Part shown: in pieces, positions 58,101 through 64,000 of the stretch | Position numbering within the stretch: position 1 is the first letter of the stretch | How the letters are laid out: each line of letters opens with the position of its first letter | DNA from: Haematobia irritans | Taxonomy: Eukaryota > Arthropoda > Insecta > Diptera > Muscidae | NCBI RefSeq assembly: GCF_050003625.1 | Contig: NC_134397.1 | Location: forward strand, 274,964,070 to 275,028,069 | Reading direction: 5' to 3' | Length of the DNA stretch: 64,000 nucleotides | Position numbers and translations under genes: made by a program | The notes under the pieces: generated by a model | Seen by the model: the letters and a program-made list of their open reading frames with translations, nothing else | Told to the model about the DNA's origin: nothing | Database searches by the model: none

Positions 58101-58750
58101 ACGAGCAACGCTTGCAAATCATTGAATTTTATTACCAAAATCAGTGTTCGGTTCGAAATGTGTTTCGCGCTTTACGTCCGATTTATGGTCTACATAATCG
58201 ACCAAGTGAGCAAACAATTAATGCGATTGTGACCAAGTTTCGCACTCAGTTTACTTTATTGGACATTAAACCAACCACACGAATGCGTACAGTGCGAACA
58301 GAAGAGAATATTGCGTCTGTTTCTGAGAGTGTTGCTGAAGACCGTGAAATGTCGATGAATGAAATGTCGCAGCAATTGGGTTTGTGTTATTCGACCACAT
58401 GGAAGATTTTACGCAAAGATCTTGGTGTAAAACCGTATAAAATACAGCTCGTGCAAGAACTGAAGCCGAACGATCTGCCACAACGTCGAATTTTCAGTGA
58501 ATGGGCCCTAGAAAAGTTGGCAGAAAATCCGCTTTTTTATCGACAAATTTTGTTCAGCGATGAGGCTCATTTCTGGTTGAATGGCTACGTAAATAAGCAA
58601 AATTGCCGCATTTGGAGTGAAGAGCAACCAGAAGCCGTTCAAGAACTGCCCATGCATCCCGAAAAATGCACTGTTTGGTGTGGTTTGTACGCTGGTGAAA
58701 TCATTGGACCGTATTTTTTCAAAGATGCTGTTGGACGCAACGTTACGGTG
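55110..58750. repeat. 3,641-bp tandem duplication, unit 2
   Basis: Exact second copy of 51469-55109 as far as inspected. Every landmark (array, family-C MITE, Cys-rich frame, mariner left end) is shifted by 3,641. Lack of visible differences means a very recent duplication or an assembly artefact. Confidence 0.9.
56669..57087 (-). mobile_element. MITE family C, duplicated copy
   Basis: Same as 53028-53446, displaced by 3,641 bp together with its TA flanks. Not an independent insertion. Confidence 0.85.
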
Positions 58751-59277
58751 AATGGCGATCGCTATCGTTCGATGCTAACAAACTTTTTGTTGCCAAAAAT
58801 GGAAGAACTGAACTTGGTTGACATGTGGTTTCAACAAGATGGCGCTACATGCCACACAGCTCGCGATTCTATGGCCATTTTGAGGGAAAACTTCGGAGAA
58901 CAATTCATCTCAAGAAATGGACCGGTAAGTTGGCCACCAAGATCATGCGATTTGACGCCTTTAGACTATTTTTTGTGGGGCTACGTCAAGTCTAAAGTCT
59001 ACAGAAATAAGCCAGCAACTATTCCAGCTTTGGAAGACAACATTTCCGAAGAAATTCGGGCTATTCCGGCCGAAATGCTCGAAAAAGTTGCCCAAAATTG
59101 GACTTTCCGAATGGACCACCTAAGACGCAGCCGCGGTCAACATTTAAATGAAATTATCTTCAAAAAGTAAATGTCATGGACCAATCTAACGTTTCAAATA
59201 AAGAACCGATGAGATTTTGCAAATTTTATGCGTTTTTTTTTAAAAAAAAGTTATCAAGCTCTTAACAAATCACCCTT
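57972..59277 (+). mobile_element. Complete Tc1/mariner element, 1,306 bp
   Basis: Terminal inverted repeats begin AAGGGTGATT (left) and end AATCACCCTT (right), flanked by TA at 57970-57971 and 59278-59279. The host is a family-A MITE: GGCTTTAAATCTAGTCTTTA before, and TATCTAATTTATCAAATT after, match 12733-12790 with the element removed. It carries one intact transposase gene. Confidence 0.92.
58085..59170 (+). CDS. Tc1/mariner-superfamily transposase, apparently intact (361 aa)
   Basis: Cuts and pastes its element by a DDD-type nuclease acting at the terminal inverted repeats (family knowledge). The N-terminal third (1-115) contains two helix-turn-helix-like regions: NEQRLQIIEFYYQNQCSVRN, and MSMNEMSQQLGLCYSTTWKI after an acidic linker. 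Catalytic residues by eye are Asp159 (FSDEAHFWLNG), Asp252 (FQQDGATCHTA) and Asp289 (WPPRSCDLTPLDYFLWG). There are 92 residues between the first two and 36 between the last two, unlike the 34 of classical mariner. Length is normal, with no stops or frameshifts. ATG 58085 follows TTTCATC; a stop codon lies upstream in frame. The stop codon is at 59168-59170, about 107 bases before the right end. The gene lacks introns. It may still be active and could act on some TA MITEs only if their ends match; those seen here begin CAC or CAG, so probably not. Confidence 0.93.
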   Translation: MNRLTNEQRLQIIEFYYQNQCSVRNVFRALRPIYGLHNRPSEQTINAIVTKFRTQFTLLDIKPTTRMRTVRTEENIASVSESVAEDREMSMNEMSQQLGLCYSTTWKILRKDLGVKPYKIQLVQELKPNDLPQRRIFSEWALEKLAENPLFYRQILFSDEAHFWLNGYVNKQNCRIWSEEQPEAVQELPMHPEKCTVWCGLYAGEIIGPYFFKDAVGRNVTVNGDRYRSMLTNFLLPKMEELNLVDMWFQQDGATCHTARDSMAILRENFGEQFISRNGPVSWPPRSCDLTPLDYFLWGYVKSKVYRNKPATIPALEDNISEEIRAIPAEMLEKVAQNWTFRMDHLRRSRGQHLNEIIFKK

Positions 59278-59308
59278 TAATATTCGAATACATATCTAAT
59301 TTATCAAA

Positions 59309-61705
59309 TTATTATACCCATCACCATAGAATGGTGACGGGGGTATAATAAGTTTGTCATTCCGTTTGTAACACATCGAAATATCGATTTCCGACTATAT
59401 AAAGTATATACATATATTTTTGATCAGGGAGAAATTCTAAGACGATATAGCCATGTCCGTCTGCCTGTCTGGCTGTCTGTCTGTTGTAATCACGCTACAG
59501 TCTTCAATAATAAAGCAATCGTGCTGAAATTTCGCACAAACTCGTCTTTTGTCTGCAGGCAGGTTAAGTTCGAAGATGGGCTATATCGGTCCAAGTTTTG
59601 ATATAGTCCCCATATAAACCGACCTCCCGATTTGGGGTCTTGGGCTTATAAAAACCTTAGTTTCTATCCAATTTGCCTGAAATTGGGAATCTAGAGGTAT
59701 TTTGTGACCACAAAGATGTGTGCCAAAAATGGTGAGTATCGGTCCATGTTTTGGTATAGCCCCCATATAGACCGATCTCCCGATTATATTTCTAGGGTTT
59801 CTAGAATGGATAGTTTCTATCCAATTCGCCTGAAATTGGAAATCTAGAGGTATTTTAGTACCATAAAGGTGTGCCAAAAATGGTGACTATCGGTTGATCG
59901 GCATTTTAAAACCCTAAAGAGGTGTGCTGAAAATGATGAGTATCGGACCATGTTTTTATATACCCCCCATACACCCTCAAAAAAAATCGCTTCTTTAACA
60001 TATGTTCCAAACATATTTTGCAGGAAGCACATATATTATTGCATACTGCCGAAACATTAATATGTTTGTTTTATGTGAACATATTATATGTTTGGAAGCA
60101 TTTTGAGCCAAAAATATTATATGCTTGGAAGAATTTTTCCCAAACACGATTGTGCTCATTCCCTAACATACTCATAATTTTCACTTCCACGAAATTTTTT
60201 AGTTATTGGCACCTTTCTCTGTAATACAAATAATGTTGAAGAAATTATTCACTTTTATAAATTTTTTAAATTTTACCTTTCGCCTGCACGGAGAATCGAA
60301 CCGAGGACCATGCAGTTTGTAAGCCAACACACTATCCACTGGGCTACGTAGCTGTTATAGTCACCAGTAGATAATTATCGTTTTAAGTTACATTTATATA
60401 GCATAGTTTGCAGCGCCCACGAGCCTATGCAAACATAACATTATTTAACAGAAACATACATTTGTTTGCCACGTGGAGCAGTGGTTAGCATGTCTGCCTT
60501 GCATGCAAAGGGTCGTGGGTTCAATCCCTGCTCCGACCGAACATTTTTTTGTTTTTTTTTTTTTTTTTTTAATTTACACATTTATATTTATACTATATTA
60601 ATTTTTTTAAATGAAACTTCGAAATGTGCGTTATTAAAGATTTATAGTCAGTAACAGTGCTTGATATAAACGAAATTGACTGATTTTTGGATAAAATATT
60701 ATTTTTTATTGCAAAAATTACAATCTTGTAATAAAAAACTATTTTTGTACAAAACTTTAAAATTTGGAAGGAATTCAAAAACTAACAAAAGAAGAACGTG
60801 GAGTCGAGTATAAACATACATACATAATTTCATAATATAAACATAAATTTATTTAGGAGTGAACAGTTTTTTACTAGCATTTAACATTACATACAACATA
60901 CAAGCAGTTTCACAGAAATTGTTCTCTTTTGACTCTTTTGCTGTGTTATATTGATATCTTTTGTCAACTCTCCCGGTTTCCATCTCTATTTCTTTCTCTA
61001 TACTCTCTCTGTCGCTTTGAATAAAATATCACAACATATGTATGTTTAGTCGAAATTTGTAAATTTATATATGTTTGTATTCACACATATGATTTTTATG
61101 AAACATTCATGCCCCAAACATAATATATTCTAACATATTAACATAGATGTCCCAAACATTTAGTGTTAGTTTAGGAACATTACATGTTCGCACTTAAATA
61201 TATTATGGTTTAAAATCGTGCCCGAAACACATTTTGTTTATATCGGAACATATGAAAAACATATTTTTATAACAGTGTATAGACCGATCTCCAGATTTTA
61301 TTCTTGGGCTTATAGAAACCCTAGTTTTTATCCAACTTGCCTCAAATTGGAAATCTAGAGGTATTTTAGGACCATAAAAAGGTATGCGGAAAATGGTGAG
61401 TATAGGTCCATGTTTTGATATAGCCATCAGATAGACCGATCTCCCGATAAAACTTTTTGGGCTTCTAGAAACCGTAACCTGAAATCGAAAATCTTTAGTG
61501 TTTTAGGAATACAAATAGGAGTGCAAGAAATGATTTTATTTTTTAGGCTTCTAGAATCCATAGTTTTTATCCAATTTGCCTGAAATGAGAAATCTACAGG
61601 TATTTTAGGACCTTAAATATAAGAGCCGAAAATGGCGTGTATTGGTCCATGTTTTGGTTTATCTCCCAAATAGATCGATCTCCCGATTTTACTCCTTGGT
61701 CTTTT
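59309..61705 (+). mobile_element. Mini-me-like element split by an E element
   Basis: Starts ATTATACCCATCACCATAGA-ATGGTGACGGGGGTATAATA, has (GTCY)n near 59455-59485, then degenerate tandem units with CCCCATATA(A/G)ACCGA(C/T)CTCCCG and GCCTGAAATTGG. The E element at 59972-61277 interrupts CCCCCATA|TAGACCGATCTCC. It resumes at 61278 and is cut at 61705 by another E element. Confidence 0.7.
59972..61277 (+). mobile_element. Long E element with both tRNA-like modules
   Basis: TA flanks (59970-59971, 61278-61279) confirmed by the host unit CCCCCATATAGACCGATCTCC at 59760. Left end CACCCTCAAAAAAAATCGC, right end TTTTTATAACAGTG. M2 is on minus (60281-60351) and M1 on plus (60465-60539), facing outward as in T elements, with a long T run after M1. 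The M1 core TTAGCATGTCTGCCTTGCAT is close to the SINE head. The M1 B box is GGTTCAATCCC. Confidence 0.8.
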
Positions 61706-61706
61706 A

Positions 61707-62900
61707 CACCCTCAAAAAAAATCGCTTCTGTAACATATACTCCCAAACATATTTTGCTTCAAGCATATACATTTTTGGGTATTGCCCAAACATTTATATG
61801 TTTGATTTCTTCCAATATATAATATGTTTGAAAGCATATTGGTCTAAACAATATAATATGTTTGGGTAGTCTAAGTTCCAAACATTTTGTATTTTTCCAT
61901 CCAAATTCAATAATGTTGTCTTCCAAAAAACTATATGTTATTATGTGAACATATAATATGTTTGGAGGCATTTTGGACCCAAAAATATTATATGCTGAGA
62001 AGAATTTTCTCCCAAAGAATATTGTGCTCAAAATTTTTTTCTGCCTAATTGTATATTGCCTCAAATTTTTTTCACTTCCATGAGTTTTTTTAGTTCTTAG
62101 CACCTTTTTCTGTAATACAAACATTGTAGAAGAAATTATTAAATTTTATAATTTTTTTTTTCAATTTTACCTTTTGCCGGACGGGGATTCGAACAGCGGA
62201 CCACACAGTTTGTAAGCCAGCACACTAACCACTGGACTACGTAGCTGTTATGGTCATCAAGAGATAATTATCGTTATAAGTTATATTTATATAGCATAGC
62301 TTGCGGCGCCCACGAGCCGATGCAAACATAACATTGTTTAACAACATAATATTGTTAAACATACATTTGTTGGCAGCGTGGAGCAGTGGTTGGTCGTCCG
62401 CCTTGCGTGACAGGGGTCCTCGGTTCGATCCCTGCTTCGACCAACACCATTTTTTTTTAATGTATTTTTTAACATATATTCCAGATTCGTTCGGAAGTTC
62501 CCGAAAAGGTGTTAAGCATTACATACTATTATATTAAATTGTTACTACGAAATTGTAAAGTGTGTTTTATAAAAGACTTAAAGTCAGAAAAGAAAAATGC
62601 TTGATATAAACGAAATGGACTGAGTTCAAATCAAATATTATTTGTTTATTGCAAAAATAAAAATTGTGTAACAAATAAAGGTTTTTGTATACAAGTTTAA
62701 AATTTTCGAATAAATTCAAAAACTCTTACAAAAGAAGAACGTGAATTCGAGTATATAAAAATATTTTTCCATCGAATCCTAAGGTTAACGATAACCATTC
62801 AAAAGCACATTATATTTAAATTATAAACAGTAATTTTACAACAGCATATAAATTTATTTTGGTGTGAACAATTGTTTGCTAGCATGTAACACCATTAATT
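61707..62900 (+). mobile_element. E element, right end not resolved
   Basis: Left end CACCCTCAAAAAAAATCGC after TA (61705-61706). Arms match 44018-44992 and then 60150-60900. M2 is on minus (62175-62244, B box GTTCGAATCCC) and M1 on plus (62370-62443, B box GGTTCGATCCC). The right boundary is uncertain. Confidence 0.65.
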
Positions 62901-63329
62901 TAGAAATACAAATAAATATGAATTTTTATTAACGAATAATTTTGTACTTAATTTAATTCTTAAGGCCGGTATAAATTGGTATTATCGCGTTAAAATGGCC
63001 ATGTTTACCCTTTTACTTTTCTTTAATAATTTCTTTTAAAGAAAATAAACTTATTCAATTGTTGCTTTTGATCTTTCCCCACCATGTTATAATACAATTT
63101 ACCGGAAAAAGTTGTAATGTTATTCTGGTTTTGCCGCTAAAATGAGAAATAATTTTAGCGGCAAAACTCGAACTCAATGCCCGCTTTTATTTTCGACAAA
63201 ATCCGTCAACTCCTCTTGGACTACTCATTAATAAAGAGGAACTAATCTTTGTTTTTATAGATCCTACTGTTTAATTTTTCACTGTTTCGCCCTGTTTTCA
63301 TTTTACTTTCACAACTCTAAAAAGAGTGC
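62900..63329. other. Gene-free stretch
   Basis: No recognised element. A short inverted motif (TTTTGCCGCTAAAATGAGAA / TAATTTTAGCGGCAAAAC) lies at 63130-63168. Confidence 0.4.
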
Positions 63330-63898
63330 ACTGCAAAAATATTGTCGTGAGGCCAAAGAGTTCATGTCCTTAAAATAAGAATACAACTTTTGCTTAGCTT
63401 AGAAGATGCATTTCTCTAATATAAAGTTTTTTTCCATGTTCAAAGGTCGATACTTTCAATGAAGTCGTGTTGTTGTTATAATTAAGTGATTTGACTTAAA
63501 AATGGGTATCATAACATGAAAGAACAAATTTTTGGACAAGGTCAACTTGACTTTAATAATTCAGAAAAATTCTTTAAAATAAATGAAACTGTCTTTAAAT
63601 TTGTTGCATTTTTGCATCTTGACTACAAGGCAAAAATCATTAAAAAATAGGATATGTTTTTCAATACTTTATTTTAAAGACATTTTTTACTTGAAACATA
63701 GCATAATTTCTACTGGAAGTCTTGTTTTTAACGGACATTTTATAGCATATGAAAAAAAGCTGAAAAAGCGAAAAATTGAAATGTGCTTCGTAGTGTCTTA
63801 AAAGCATCCTTATTCTCCGCTTCTTTGGTTCGGAATCAATACCAAAATTGTTAAAGTGGAGACACAATCTTTGGAACCGGACATGCTTTTTTTCAGTG
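63330..63898. mobile_element. MITE family H copy, 569 bp
   Basis: Ends CACTGCAAAAATATTGTCG and CATGCTTTTTTTCAGTG. Collinear with 17948-18812 but lacking about 200 internal bases. The left flank is TG and the right flank TA. Confidence 0.75.
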
Positions 63899-64000
63899 TA
63901 TAGTGCCCTTTCGTTAGTTTTTATGAAGATCCCTTTAATTACCTTTGTTTGAATATTTTGACTTACTCGTCCTACGTTCCGATTTGTTTTGACGAAACAA

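Noticed and set aside
61642..62124. Minus- and plus-strand frames of 75-121 codons
   Set aside because: They lie in the AACATATTATGTTTGG-rich arms of E elements, and the same peptides recur at 36984-37354 and 43971-44279.

Overview
This is AT-rich eukaryotic DNA, almost certainly from a fly (Diptera). The evidence is spliceosomal introns with GT/AG borders, including one of 55 nt, an AATAAA signal after the gene, a Tc1/mariner element, and fly-type repeats with (GTCY)n and a GGTATA...ACTTGTTTTA layout. The repeat mix looks to me like a muscid or other calyptrate fly, but that is memory-based inference. There are no bacterial operons, CRISPR arrays or ordinary tRNA/rRNA genes.

One protein gene is well supported. 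Four plus-strand exons (7942..8110, 23495..23782, 24878..25282, 25338..27322) join in frame, with every intron in phase 1, to give a 948-residue protein of unknown function. It has a basic N-terminus and a short hydrophobic segment, then about 810 acidic Ser/Glu-rich residues containing a duplicated block, then a strong transmembrane helix and a 52-residue acidic tail. Intron 1 (15.4 kb) is packed with transposons. It also holds an antisense reading frame (21470..21883) split by a single TAG that may be a nested small secreted-protein gene or a pseudogene.

Most of the window is layered, largely non-autonomous mobile DNA. I recognise: (1) a tRNA-headed SINE of about 340 bp with a (CCTAA)n tail, several copies with clear target-site duplications; (2) many TA-flanked MITE families, here called A, C, F, G, H and J, plus pogo-like ones; (3) a TTAA-flanked piggyBac-like element and a hAT-like element with an 8-bp duplication, nested inside each other; (4) long mini-me/DINE-like repeats with (GTCY)n and internal tandem arrays; (5) a TA-flanked element type (T and E) carrying two tRNA-like Pol III promoter modules that point outward from the centre; (6) an intact 361-codon Tc1/mariner transposase with terminal inverted repeats and TA duplication (57972..59277).

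Layout: 1-6.8 kb, nested repeats; 7.1-27.9 kb, the acidic membrane-protein gene with a repeat-filled first intron; 28.2-29.7 kb, a minisatellite broken by a SINE; 30-45 kb, mostly MITE nests and a 430-bp-period repeat; 45-46.7 kb, a mini-me-like element with five 153-bp units; 51.2-59.3 kb, a 3,641-bp exact tandem duplication ending inside the mariner gene; 59.3-63.9 kb, more mini-me-like, E and H elements. Insertion order can often be read from target-site duplications, because the uninterrupted host repeat occurs elsewhere in the window.

The best candidates for something undescribed are the double-tRNA-module TA elements and their link to the SINE, the unknown acidic protein, and the 841-bp repeat with a 12-bp duplication.
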